A stretch of DNA of 64,000 nucleotides, taken from assembly GCA_038373865.1 (NCBI GenBank), contig JAXGGA010001619.1, forward strand, positions 81,925 to 145,924, given 5' to 3'. Position 1 is the first letter of the stretch, and every line of letters begins with the position of its first letter. The notes under the pieces are model-generated. The model saw nothing but the letters and a program-made list of their open reading frames with translations. It was not told the DNA's origin and did no database searches. This DNA is from Uloborus plumipes. Lineage: Eukaryota > Arthropoda > Arachnida > Araneae > Uloboridae. The position numbers were made by a program, and so were the translations under genes. Positions 39,621 to 51,143 of this stretch are shown here, one piece after another.

Positions 39621-41057
39621 AAGCACAAATTCCCCATCTCAATACCCTACTTTCAAATTTTTAGTTTTTCGATATTCCTTTTACCTTTTTATTTTTTTTA
39701 ACTTGGCGATATTTTTTGGACTTGGCGATATTTTTTGATGCATTAAGCTACTTTTAATACTTTTTTCGTCTTTCTTTTATTTTTAACGGGAAAGTAGGCT
39801 AAAAAGGAAATAAAAAAATCTTCATATTCGAGTTTTGCTCCTCTTCAGATAAGGATTTGAATTTCTGAAAATTATACGAAAATATTATGCGGAAAAGACT
39901 GTTAGGTATAATATACAGTAAAGTAATAATGTTTACTGTTTTTTCCTGTGGTCCCATCATTCTTCTTAACTCATATCTTCTAAGTTACATTCTCTTAACT
40001 ACTTGGTATTTTAACGTGGAAATCTACGGGCTGGGTGGGAAATTGAAGAATTGGCATCATTTCTTTTGCTGCTTATTTTTGGAGAGAAATGGCCAAATGT
40101 CACCAAGTATTGTGACATTTGACGGGTTGTTGAATCTAATAGAAATATAAACTTTAGTCCGTAAGGTCGAAGTTCAATATAATTGGTTATAACTGATTAT
40201 AAATTGTGCACTTATCTCTGGAACAAATAAAAAATAGCATCTCAATCGCGTATTACTTAAGTCTGTATGAAGAAAATTTTATTTTCAATAAGTGTATGAA
40301 AAGAATGTTATTTCAACTAAAAATAATAGCGGAAAAAATATTTTTCGATCAAGCTCTATTTAACTCTTCAATTTAACGTAAATGAAATACTTCAAGCTCA
40401 AAGCATTTATTTTTATAATTATTTAAAAGAAATATTTCCTGGTTATAAATTGTTTTTCTGGAATAAATTGAAAGCTGCGGTTAAAAGAAAAAGTTCTAAG
40501 TGCTTGTAAATGCTTAGTTGCAATGTTTTAATATGTCACAATGTTATGTTACAATAATGTCATAGTTTACATTTAAGCTAAAAATAAAACAATACATGTT
40601 TAGGGAAATTAATATTTTACTTAGATATGCCTCATAAGCTAATATTCAGTGATTTTAGAAAATTGATATAGGCTGGTTAAGCCGCATCACAAGACCAAGT
40701 TACCCAATATTACTTAAATGGCTGAAAATGCTATGTAAAATAAATACAGCTACTTGCTAATAACCTTGAGACATGTAAAAAGCTTTTTGGCCAGTCAATC
40801 TGACGAAAATTAATCAACAAAATTTTTCATGGAAGTTTTCAAAGGTGTTCGGAATTTTTAAAATTTTATTAGTAAACAAAACGACCTTTTTAACGAAATG
40901 AAGCATTGCAAGGCAGTAAAATTTACTAAAAATGGAATTTCTAGTTATTAAAATCAAAAGTAAAAATTTAACATTCATTCAAGTATTTATTTCCAAGTGG
41001 CAGCCTTCTATTCGTTGTCGATCACTTTGCACCGATTGACCACTTTATCCCATTAGA
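39621..41057. other. AT-rich DNA, no gene seen
   Basis: The short plus-strand frames here (for example 39887-40150) have no recognisable family features. Confidence 0.4.
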
Positions 41058-41269
41058 CCTCCCCCCCCCCCCCCCCGCCCGCCGACCTCCCATTAGACTC
41101 TAATGCCCGCTGTTCATTCTCGCACGAGACCACGAGACATAGCGAGAGCGAGAATGTACAGGGATCCCTCGTCTCGCTCTCGCCTAGCCTCCTCTTGTGA
41201 TCTCGTGTCTCGCGCTCGCTTTCTCGGACACGAGTCAAAAAAGCCCCCTCCCCCCCCACCCCGCATAGC
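41058..41269. other. GC-rich island with TCTCG/CGAGA words
   Basis: A poly-C run (about 41059-41076) is followed by dense, mutually complementary CTCGC/GCGAG words (41118-41222) that can fold extensively. No coding call is justified, and the RSRSR-like frames come from the repeats. It lies directly left of the palindromic element. Confidence 0.4.
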
Positions 41270-41278
41270 CTGCTCCAC

Positions 41279-44035
41279 TAGGGTGGTCACAAGTAACGTG
41301 GGGAAAAAAAATTTTCAGCTAATCTTTTGCGGCACCCCCCTAAAATGTGCCAATGGGCTAGAAAATGAGATTTGCAAAGTTTTAGCTTAATCGTATAATA
41401 TTAACCCGCGAGCACTCGCACGGGGCCTCTCAGGCCCGGTCATTATTTAAATTCGCTGCCAAAAATCACTCCTTCACCGGAAATGGACGAGGTCCACAGT
41501 AGCTGCGTTCAGGGTCACCTTCTTACTGACCACATGTTTTTCAGGAATGTACACACCCTCTTTCCCCCAAAAAATATCGGTTCGGGCCTCAGAGGCCCGC
41601 CGCGAGTGCTCGCGTTTCTCATTCTGCATTGAGAACGCGAAGAAAGAGGTTGCAAAATGCTTCTCAATTTAAGTTATAAAGATGAAATGAAGAGGTTGCA
41701 GACTTTGTAATTAAAATTTAGTGTTCAAAACACAATTTTTTCTGCTTTAAAACTCAATTTCTTGATAAAAATTGCTCCGGGCCTGCGAGGCCCGGCGCGA
41801 GTGCTCGTGTGACGCAAAGTAGCAATTTGAGTTATTAAGATAAAATGAAGAGGTTGCAGACTTTGTGATTAAAATTTAGTGTTCAAAACACATTTTTTCT
41901 GCTTTACAAACTCAATTTCCTGAAAAAAAAAGCGCTCCGGGCCTGCGAGGCCCGGCGCGAGTGCTCGTGTGACGCAAAGCGCGAGTGATCGCGGGTTAAT
42001 GTTTCCCTTTCAATGTGTTTGTAAGCGAAGTTTGTTGTGGAAGCATTATAGTTGTTAAAAAAGACAGATATGTATGCAGCACTGAAAAAACTTACATACG
42101 GTTCTTATGATTTATCCTAATATTTCTAAACGGTCACAAATTCATTATTGACATTTAGTGGTGTACAATCAATCATTATTCATCTTTATACAACCACACT
42201 TCCTCTGCGAAACGGTAACATTCTGTAAAATTACTAGAGTCCCAAGTTCTCTCCGGATACAGTGCCGACCCTAGGGTGGTCACAAGTAACATGGGGAAAA
42301 AAAATTTTCAGCAAATCTTTTGCGGCACCCCCCTAAAACGTGCCAATGAGCTAGAAAATGAGATTTGCAAAGTTTTAGCTTAGTCGGATAATATTAACAC
42401 GTGCCGCAAAGAGGGTAAAGTTAAGAAAAACAGCGATTTTTAGCCAAAAATTGTAATTTTTCCTCTATAAAACCAAATCTACTGATCCTAGAAGCTTTAT
42501 TTTGGTCTCATTTTGTAGGAAATTTTATTTTCTTTAAGTCTAACCTTATTTAAAGTTTCGAAAAAACTGATTAAATATTTTTCAGAATTTTCACAAGTCA
42601 GGCTGCAACGCAAATGCTTGAAATTGCAAGTAACATGGGGAATTTTTTTTTCAACTAATCTTTTGAGGCACCCCCCCTAAAATGTGCCAATAGACTAGAA
42701 AATGAGATTTGAAAAGTTTTAGCTTAATCGGATAATATTAACACGTGCCTCAAAGTGGGTAAAGTTACGAAAAACAGTGAATTTTTAGCCAAAAATCGTA
42801 GTTTTTCCTCTGTAAAACCAAAACTACTTATCTTAGAAACTTTATTTTGATCTCATTTTGTAGGAAATTTCATTCTCGTTAAGTGCTATCCCATTCATTT
42901 TTGCTATCATGTCCAAAGTATTTATTTGGCATTTTTCAGGTTAAATCGTAGAGTATATCAAAAATAAGAAATTTTCATGCAAAAACCTAAAAGCATTACA
43001 ATATTCAATTACATTTATTTGCTTATTGTTGGATTTACTTTGTCAATTAAAAAAGGGGTATTTTCGCGGTACTTTAGAAATAAATGAAACAACTTAACCT
43101 CTTAATTCCTTTATCTTAACACAGAAATTTGTTTCATTTATTTCTAAAGTTCCGCGAAAATACCCCTTTTTTTAATACACAAAGTAAAACAAATTTATGT
43201 GCTAAGATAGAGGAATTAAGGGGCTAAGTTGTTTCATTTATTTCTAAAGTACCGCAAAAATACCCCTTTTTTAATTGACAAAGTAAATCCAACAATAAGC
43301 AAATAAATGTAATTGAATATTGTAATGCTTTTAGGTTTTTGCATGAAAATTTCTTATTTTTGATATACTCTACGATTTAACCTGAAAAATGCCAAATAAA
43401 TACTTTGGACATGATAGCAAAAATGAATGGGATAGCACTTAACGAGAATAAAATTTCCTACAAAATGAGACCAAAATAAAGTTTCTAAGATGAGTAGTTT
43501 TGGTTTTACAGAGGAAAAACTACAATATTTGGTTAAAAATTCACTGTTTTTCGTAACTTTACCCACTTTGAGGCACGTGTTAATATTATCCGATTAAGCT
43601 AAAACTTTTCAAATATTATTTTCTAGTCTATTGGCACATTTTAGGGGGGTGCTTCAAACGATTAGTTGAAAAAAAAATCCCCATGTTACTTGCAATTTCG
43701 AGGATTTGCGTTGCAGCCTGACTTGTGAAAATTCTGAAAAATATTTAATCATTTTTTTCGAAACTTTAAATCAGATTAGACTTAAAGAAAATAAAATTTC
43801 CTACAAAATGAGACCAAAATAAAGCTTCTAGGATCAGCAGTTTTGGTTTTACAGAGTAAAAACTACAATTTTTGGCTAAAAATCGCTGTTTTTCTTAACT
43901 TTACCCTCTTTGCGGCACGTGTTAATATTATCCGATTAAGCTAAAACTTTGCAAATCTCATTTTCTAGCCCATTGGCACATTTTAGGGGGGTGCCGCAAA
44001 AGAAATTCGAAAATTGATTTTTTGTGACCACCCTA
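41279..44035. mobile_element. Large palindromic element with TAGGGTG ends and 9-bp duplication
   Basis: It starts TAGGGTGGTCACAAGTAAC at 41279 and ends TTTGTGACCACCCTA at 44035. Identical 9-bp copies of CTGCTCCAC flank it (41270-41278 and 44036-44044). A second start copy lies at 42272, from which a long inverted repeat (about 42272-43070 against 43095-44035) forms most of the element. The left 124 bp are separated from that copy by a TTAA-flanked MITE (41405-41995) and about 270 bp of other sequence. There is no coding frame. The TAGGG(T/C)G terminus is shared with the elements at 8425 and 15111. Confidence 0.75.
41405..41995. mobile_element. piggyBac-type MITE with repeated GC hairpins
   Basis: Flanked by TTAA (41401-41404 and 41996-41999). 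Inverted ends are CCCGCGAGCACTCGC and GCGAGTGATCGCGGG. Inside are four hairpin words of the type CCGGGCCTGCGAGGCCCGG, or variants with CTCTCA or CTCAGA loops, each next to GCGAGTGCTCG. A unit of about 158 bp is tandemly duplicated (about 41665-41820 and 41825-41980). It is non-coding. TTAA duplication plus CCC/GGG ends is the piggyBac pattern. Confidence 0.82.
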
Positions 44036-44044
44036 CTGCTCCAC

Positions 44045-45442
44045 CAGTGCGTCAGCCCTTTTGTTTCACCCCTTATTCAGAATCGATATCATAATTGTTG
44101 ATTGTAAATGATAGTCATATTAAATGTAGAAAATGCAATCAAAAGCAATTACTGCCCCTCCCCCCTCCCTTAAATTTGTTTATGCTGAAAATAATGCAAC
44201 CAATTTTGTTTTGCAAACGAAATGCAATACTTCATGTGTCTATTGCTATTTTATATTTTTATGAAAATTATTAATAATCTAAAGTCTAAAAATACAAAAT
44301 AAATATTACTTCAAATATGTAAAAGAATTTCAAATTATTTAGAGCTTTTTACCGCAAAAAAAAATCGGCTGTAAAATAGGTCAATAAAGGTTCTTAAAGA
44401 TACATTCAAGTAGTTAAAATTTTATGCATTTAATACAAGAGTATTGACACTTTTTTATGGAAATTTTTAGGCTATAATTATAATGCAAGATACATCCTTA
44501 AGACATTTTATAGCACATTACTCAAAAATGAAAATGCTCATTTTAAATAAATAAATAAATAAAATAAAAACATAAATATTCTTTATTTTTCCAAACATCA
44601 AAGAATATGTATGTTCTGAAGAAGGAAAAAAAAGAGGGGGAAGTGAAAATTTATATACTTGATAACTTATCGTTTGCACTTTTAGTTGGCACTAACTCTT
44701 TAATTTTGATGATATTTGACATTCATTTTAAAAAAAAGTCAAATGTAAACGAATAAAAAGTGCGATCTAGAAAATATCTTACATCAATTTTGACGAATTA
44801 GAGAATTCACAAAAAATTACTTTTGCACTACAATACAGAAAGTAAATACTGTCTAAATTTTTGTCGTGCGACCTCCGCTGCATCTGCGCACGCGCCAAGT
44901 CTCTTCGAACTTTCTCGAAATAGGGGGGAAAAGCAACGAAAAAGTAGTAAGCGAACAAAAGCTGAAGGCATCGGGTAGTGCGCATCCAAAACCTAACTCC
45001 CCTTTTTCAGATGGAAGCGTCCGTGGCTGCCAGGCGCACAAAACACAAACAGACAGTATATACAGAAAGATAATTTAAGCAGCTTTTTCTCAGATGAATT
45101 TTGTTTTCAGAAACACAGTACACACATTTTTTCTGCATTAAAAAATAAGTTCATTTTAACCTCCAAAAGGCAAGTGCGCTGTAGCGTACATAGGCTTAGG
45201 TGCGCCCCCTGCAAGATTTGTAAGTGCTCCCTTCCCCCTAGAAGAAAACTATAGAAACTATAAAAAATATTTTTTTAGTGTGACTCATAGTGCTATTTTT
45301 TGGATCATGCGCCCTCAGACCTCTTGCACCCCCCACCCCCCGCGCCGGGGGGACTGTGGGAAGTGGGATACATCACTACGTGTGTGCAATGTTTTATTTC
45401 ATTTTGCGTTTGCAAACTTTTTTTGTTTTTGTTTATGTATTA
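44045..45442. other. Mostly AT-rich; GC/CpG island at 44860-45040
   Basis: 44860-45040 is CpG-rich (GCACGCGCCAAGTCTCTTCG). A polypyrimidine-CAG followed by ATG occurs at about 45001-45013, which could by chance resemble a splice acceptor. No protein family is recognised in either strand. A C/G-rich patch lies at 45328-45350. Confidence 0.35.
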
Positions 45443-46110
45443 CTAGCGGTACCCGCACGGCTTTGCCCGTCGTATAAAATTGAAATTTCATTTGTAAAAT
45501 AATTGATATAGCAGAAAAAATACTCTATTTTAGTTATAATTCAACTACAATTCCTTCAAAGTATGACATAAAAATTTGGTATGGACCCTACACTACTTCC
45601 TTTTACGTGTACATTTCTTAGTAGATGCCTTAAGTGCTAAAATAGTGTTTGGAGGGAGCAAGATAACAATTCAAACATTGAAATCCCTAGTTTGCCACGA
45701 AACAATGCAAAAAAAATGTTTTACAATGATTAATCTCTTAAATATCGCCAATTTTAACATCATTCAGTGGATTTTTCGCAAAATATCGCCAATAGCGCCA
45801 AATTGAACCCCCCCCCCCAAAAAAAATAATAATAATCGCCGAATTTGTCGCCAAATTGGCGACAAATACTTGGCGACCAAAGGCTTGGCGAAATATCGCC
45901 AAGTGTTCGCGCCAATTCATCTGCATTGAAATTAACACTGATTTACTAGTTACGGATTCCGGGCTGTTGTGCCGTGGTCTGGATGACTTTAATCCATACG
46001 TTTCAATCGCAACTGCGGCGATCATCTTCAGTGGGTGTCGTTGATTTATTTGGCGACTGATGCGAAATTTCGAACTGCTGCAAGATTTTAAATTGTAAAC
46101 GCAGCGCCCT

Positions 46111-47198
46111 CTACTTTCCGGCTCGGGATTGACAGATGACTGGATGCCAAAGCTTGTTAACTTTTACTTCTTCCTCCTTCTTGTTAAAATTATTTGGGTG
46201 TTTGAAAATTTCAATGGCCTCTCTATGCAATCTGGGGAAAAAATTTGAAGTCCGTGAAATTATTTTGGCCTCATTGAATTTTATATCATGTATTCCATTA
46301 CTGAAAGTGTGCTCCGCGATCGCCGACTTTTCAGTCTGACCCAGCCGGCAATTTCTCTGATGCTCTTTGATTCTTGTATTAACACTCCGTTTTGTCGTCC
46401 CGATATAAACTAACCCACAGGAACAGGGGATCTTATAAACTCCTGCGGCGGACAACGGGTCTCTAGCATCTTTCACTGAACGCAGCAGGTCGCTGACTCT
46501 ATTGGAGGGCTTGAAAACCGTCTTGATATTATGTCGACGTAAAAGTCTTTCAATTCGGTCTGTGACGTCCTCAACGTAGGGAAGGTAGGCTATGGACTTG
46601 ACCGGTTCTTCTTTAGGCGTCTTTCTTTCAGTCTTGGGGTGGAAAGCTCTCTTAATTTCTTGTTTAGAAAATCCATTGGCTTGGAAGACATTAGTAAGGT
46701 GGGCAAGTTCATTTTCAAAAGCAGACGTTCGCAGATTCTAGAGGCCCTGACAAAAAGTGTTTTTAACACTCCCCTCTTTTGTCGAGGATGGTGATTGGAG
46801 TCCTTGTGTAGATAGCGATCTGTATGTGTTGGCTTGCGGTAAACACAATGGCCAAGAGTTCCGTCTTCCCTCCGGCTGACACAGACATCCAGAAATGGTA
46901 ACATTCCGTCCTTCTCAATTTCCATGGAAAACTTAATATTCTCATGTATGTTGTTGATATGAGTCAGAAATCGGTAAAGTTCGTCATTTCCATGGCTCCA
47001 TATGACAAAAGTATCATCAACGTACCTTAGCCAACAGGTTGGCTGCTTTTTGGCGGTGCTGAGAGCCGCGTCTTCAAATTTCTCCATATAAAAATTGGCG
47101 ATAACAGGGCTTAATGGACTCCCCATGGCAACACCGTCCTTCTGCTCGTAGATACAATCGTTCCATTTGAAGTACGTTGTTGTAACAACGTACTTCAA
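46111..47198 (-). pseudogene. Penelope-like RT/GIY-YIG protein, left copy (frameshifted)
   Basis: The minus-strand frame from 47198 reads KYVVTTTYFKWNDCIYEQKD, then GVAMGSPLSPVIANFYMEKF (RT motif B) and WLRYVDDTFVIW (motif C catalytic YVDD). The RT fingers and motif A are missing through 5' truncation. One base is missing near 46733 (GCGAACG against GCGAACCG in the right copy), which shifts the frame and truncates the product at 46590. The GIY-YIG domain resumes in the original frame at 46476-46111 (GVYKIPCSCGLVYIG). Penelope-like enzymes combine a telomerase-related RT with this nuclease. This copy is inactive. Confidence 0.92.
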
Positions 47199-47212
47199 AT
47201 GCCAATTTTTAT

Positions 47213-48190
47213 ATGGAGAAATTTGAAGACGCGGCTCTCAGCACCGCCAAAAAGCAGCCAACCTGTTGGCTAAGGTACGTTGATGATACTTTTGTCATAT
47301 GGAGCCATGGAAATGACGAACTTTACCGATTTCTGACTCATATCAACAACATACATGAGAATATTAAGTTTTCCATGGAAATTGAGAAGGACGGAATGTT
47401 ACCATTTCTGGATGTCTGTGTCAGCCGGAGGGAAGACGGAACTCTTGGCCATTGTGTTTACCGCAAGCCAACACATACAGATCGCTATCTACACAAGGAC
47501 TCCAATCACCATCCTCGACAAAAGAGGGGAGTGTTAAAAACACTTTTTGTCAGGGCCTCTAGAATCTGCGAACCGTCTGCTTTTGAAAATGAACTTGCCC
47601 ACCTTACTAATGTCTTCCAAGCCAATGGATTTTCTAAACAAGAAATTAAGAGAGCTTTCCACCCCAAGACTGAAAGAAAGACGCCTAAAGAAGAACCGGT
47701 CAAGTCCATAGCCTACCTTCCCTACGTTGAGGACGTCACAGACCGAATTGAAAGACTTTTACGTCGACATAATATTAAGACGGTTTTCAAGCCCTCCAAT
47801 AGAGTCAGCGACCTGCTGCGTTCAGTGAAAGATGCTAGAGACCCGTTGTCCGCCGCAGGAGTTTATAAGATCCCCTGTTCCTGTGGGTTAGTTTATATCG
47901 GGACGACAAAACGGAGTGTTAATACAAGAATCAAAGAGCATCAGAGAAATTGCCGGCTGGGTCAGACTGAAAAGTCGGCGATCGCGGAGCACACTTTCAG
48001 TAATGGAATACATGATATAAAATTCAATGAGGCCAAAATAATTTCACGGACTTCAAATTTTTTCCCCAGATTGCATAGAGAGGCCATTGAAATTTTCAAA
48101 CACCCAAATAATTTTAACAAGAAGGAGGAAGAAGTAAAAGTTAACAAGCTTTGGCATCCAGTCATCTGTCAATCCCGAGCCGGAAAGTAG
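47213..48190 (+). CDS. Penelope-like RT C-terminus plus GIY-YIG endonuclease, right copy (5'-truncated)
   Basis: A continuous 325-residue frame. YVDD is at residues 22-25 (motif C), and LPFLDV (63-68) with YRKPTHTDRYLH (83-94) is typical of Penelope-like RTs. The GIY-YIG nuclease spans about 214-295: GVYKI (216-220), PCSCG (221-225), VYIG (227-230), the conserved Arg in RIKEHQ (239-244) and a Glu in REAIEIF (289-295). Motifs A and B are absent, because a deletion of about 78 bp beside the palindrome centre removed the GVAMGSPLSP block. The nuclease half looks intact, but the RT cannot polymerise. The first Met lies within RT sequence and is not the native start. Confidence 0.92.
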   Translation: MEKFEDAALSTAKKQPTCWLRYVDDTFVIWSHGNDELYRFLTHINNIHENIKFSMEIEKDGMLPFLDVCVSRREDGTLGHCVYRKPTHTDRYLHKDSNHHPRQKRGVLKTLFVRASRICEPSAFENELAHLTNVFQANGFSKQEIKRAFHPKTERKTPKEEPVKSIAYLPYVEDVTDRIERLLRRHNIKTVFKPSNRVSDLLRSVKDARDPLSAAGVYKIPCSCGLVYIGTTKRSVNTRIKEHQRNCRLGQTEKSAIAEHTFSNGIHDIKFNEAKIISRTSNFFPRLHREAIEIFKHPNNFNKKEEEVKVNKLWHPVICQSRAGK

Positions 48191-48831
48191 AGGGCGCTGC
48201 GTTTACAATTTAAAATCTTGCAGCAGTTCGAAATTTCGCATCAGTCGCCAAATAAATCAACGACACCCACTGAAGATGATCGCCGCAGTTGCGATTGAAA
48301 CGTATGGATTAAAGTCATCCAGACCACGGCACAACAGCCCGGAATCCGTAACTAGTATTTACTCCGGCCGTGAAAGCCTTCATTCTTACATTAACACTGA
48401 TTTACTCCATAAAAGGGGTAAAACATCTTCTTGTGACATTCAAATGAAACCCAAAGGGGAGATGCACAAAAATAAGTCAAAAGAGAAAATAAGAACAATT
48501 TTGTTGCTCACAGAAACCAACAGAAATCTTACCAAAATTTGAAAGAAGAAGAAAGTTTCCTTCCCTAGCTTTAAAAACAAATCAATACATTTTCCGAAAT
48601 GAAACACTTTAGAAAGAATGTTGCAATGTCGCAATTTTACGATATTTGGTTAATCTTTGTGCTTTGGGTACCCCTTTCTCGCTAAATAGGCGACTGTTTC
48701 CAAACGTTGCCAAAATCAATATTGCTGAAATGCGAAATCCATGAAATGAAAAAAAAAAAATCCGCCAAATCTTTTAATTAAGTCAACTTAAGTCAAATAA
48801 AGTTTAGTTAAGTATATTGGAAACAGGGTTG

Positions 48832-48912
48832 CCGGAAAAATACTACGCTCCTTATTTGAGCCGAAAAAATACTACCATAGTATCAAAAATACTACGTCTG
48901 GCAACGCTAGAA
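48832..48912. repeat. Small inverted repeat with GTTGCC ends
   Basis: GGTTGCCGGAAAAATACTACG at about 48827-48847 is partly mirrored by ATACTACGTCTGGCAACG near 48888-48905, with ATACTACCATAGTAT between. This may be a tiny MITE inside the Helitron-like body. There is no clear target duplication. Confidence 0.4.
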
Positions 48913-49431
48913 AAAGAACGAAACAAAAATAAGTATGAACACGTAACCATGGTAACAACATGAAAAGTTGATTTCCGTTGATAAAATAATTCATTTCATC
49001 TTTTTTTTTTTTTTTTTTTTCAAACAAATTTCATTCTTGAGTTCAACCATTTTAGAATCGTTTGGCTTGCTTTACTGAAGTTAAGCCTTGAATTCCGTTA
49101 TTCTAAAAATAATTGTTACAGTTCTCCTGATGATCGTAGAAACTTCAAAAAAACTTCATTTTGTGCAGAAAATTTCAAGCTTTCGAATGACATAAGACTT
49201 GAAAATGTGTATGAAATATTTCTTCCCTATTTTATCGAATTTCCGCTAAGAATTCGAATAGAAAAAGAACGAAATGGAATTATCGAAAAATCGCTTCGAG
49301 GTGCAAAACTACATGCTACAAACTAATTTTGTGCGAAGTAGCATGAAAATCGACCAAACGGTTTTGGCGCTACGCGCGTAACAGACAGACAGACATACCC
49401 ACCTTCAGCTTTATTATTAGTAGAGAAGATT

Positions 49432-51120
49432 ATTTTTATGTATTTATTTATGTTTTATTATTTTCCTTTCAACTCTGTATCTTGATTTTTATCATATACA
49501 GTCCTAACAGAATAAAATTTATTTACCTGAAGTTTTCTTTCCTTTTTTTTTTTTTTTTCATCTAAGTTTAAACACTTGATTTCCGTTTTGAGAATGAATC
49601 ATGTATTTAAAATACACTCAGTACCGTAATAATGTAATGGACGAAAACGGTGGGTATTTTTTTTTTTTTTAAACTGACCATTCACTTGTTCGAAAATGTA
49701 GGTGACCCTCTCGCAACATCCCTTATCTCCCCTTCTCTCGGGTCAGAAATCTCTTGGCTGCTATCGACGATAGTGTACAAGCACTGTCAGTATTTCAGAA
49801 AGTCATCTTTAATTGTTCATAAATGCAGGAGGTATAAAATAGAAAAAAAAAGAGATTTTTTTTTTTTTTCAATGTTTCCTTGAATTTCACGAAAGATATC
49901 AGATAAGTGGTAAATTTTTGATTCGGTTAGCAAAATATATTACTAATTTAGACATTTCTTTTAGTCTATTTTACCTATTGGAAAAATTTTAATTAACAGA
50001 AAAGCCATTCTAAAGCGGAATTTTCAATTTTCTAAATTTATGTGAGAAAAATACAGTGCCTAATGTTTGAGGATAATTTCGTAAAAATACATTGTGAAAC
50101 TATAAAAAGCAAGAGCAGGAACGAACCGAAAGGCATGGTTTTTGGTGTTTAAAAGTTTAGCGTACTATATCAGAAAAGCATTTGTGTTAAAGTACTTATA
50201 TTAAACAGCTATTTCAAAACTGCAATAAATTTTTAAGCGTTGCATAATATCCAACGTTATTATGTTTATATGATCATTTTTTATTTAACTCACACTTCAT
50301 ACATCAATTAAAACTCAACTTACATCATTGCTTAATTAACAAAATAAGTTATTACGAACTCAAATTGATTAATGCTTTTAAAATTTCGCACATTTTTGCA
50401 TTTTGAACTTAATATATACAAAATACTTAATAAATATAAAATAAAGTTCAAATATCTTTAAACTGGATAATTGAGAAAGTTTGAAAAGAAAGTTTTTGTT
50501 ATAATTGAGTTTTTATTTTTTTAAATATGTAATTATTGAAAATGAATTTCATTTTATTGTTTCTAATGGACTGAATAAATGGATTAAATTGCTCTATTGC
50601 CTTTTAAAGAACTCTTTTCAGAAGATTTTAAATGTAAAATTTTATTTGTATGTTTATAATTTAATTGCTAATGGTTTCAAACGTTGAGCTCTATCAACGA
50701 AACATAAGTTACTATTTTTCGCAGAAGAATTATTTCATTATTTTATTTTACTTAAAAGCATAGAAAATTGTGAGGAAATAGAGAGAAAAATAAGTAGATC
50801 ATTCGAAAAGAACGAAAACTATAGTACAAATTTGGATTTCATCGGAATTTCGCAATTAGTTTCTTGCAAATGCGCTTATCAGTACTCCCTTTCTGCTAAT
50901 ATACAACATAAATTTGACGGGGGGGGGGGGGGTAACTTTGAGGCGGGTCATATCCAGTGATACTAAAAACGGCCAAATTGACAGTTCTTTCAAAGACGTT
51001 GTAAGTTCTGTATAAAATGTATATCAGCAAAAATCATTTTCGTAAATTATATTATAAATTATGACTTATTAAGTTTGGTTTTACACTTTCAATAAAAATA
51101 AATCGATAATACATGCCTCA
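49432..51120. other. AT-rich DNA, no gene seen
   Basis: Homopolymer runs (poly-T near 49655-49670, poly-G near 50919-50932) and AT-rich frames without family features. Confidence 0.45.
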
Positions 51121-51143
51121 AACCGATATCTCGGTTATTCTAT

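Larger units (their letters stand above)
45948..48389. mobile_element. Head-to-head Penelope-like element pair with 17-bp target duplication
   Basis: Two near-identical, 5'-truncated Penelope-like copies point away from a common centre at 47182-47183 (AAGTACGTTGTT, two bases, then its complement). The outer ends share ACTAGTTACGGATTCCGGGC, and the right arm has about 34 bp more. Identical 17-bp copies of ATTAACACTGATTTACT lie at 45931-45947 and 48390-48406, so the whole inverted pair behaves as one insertion. The right arm lacks about 78 bp next to the centre that the left arm retains. Complex and inverted copies are known for Penelope-like elements; this is an unusually clean example. Confidence 0.9.
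45443..49429 (-). mobile_element. Helitron-like non-autonomous element interrupted by a Penelope pair
   Basis: On the minus strand it begins after an A with TCTTCTCTACTAATAATAAA (49429) and ends with CTAG (45446-45443) before a T, the A|T insertion rule of Helitrons. A 4-bp-stem hairpin (ACGG/CCGT) lies about 10 nt before CTAG. Removing the insertion at 45948-48389 and one 17-bp duplication leaves about 1.5 kb. No Rep/helicase is encoded. Repeats of ATCGCCAA/TTGGCGA occur at 45745-45905. The end sequences suit Helitrons, but the superfamily call is inference. Confidence 0.62.

Noticed and set aside
41103..41390. Arg/Ser-rich frames at 41.05-41.39 kb
   Set aside because: They are produced by repeated TCTCG/CGAGA words and poly-C; the opposite-strand frame is equally open for the same reason.
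45001..45070. Possible host exon after CCCTTTTTCAG at ATGGAAGCG
   Set aside because: One acceptor-like word and a short frame are not enough; no donor, family or conservation evidence is available.
48270..48330. Possible hammerhead at the Penelope ends (CTGAAGATG, then a stem and GAAACG, then GTC)
   Set aside because: CUGAAGA, a bulged stem II and GAAA are present, but no stem I complement to the bases after GTC exists upstream and no permuted form folds convincingly. At most a relic.
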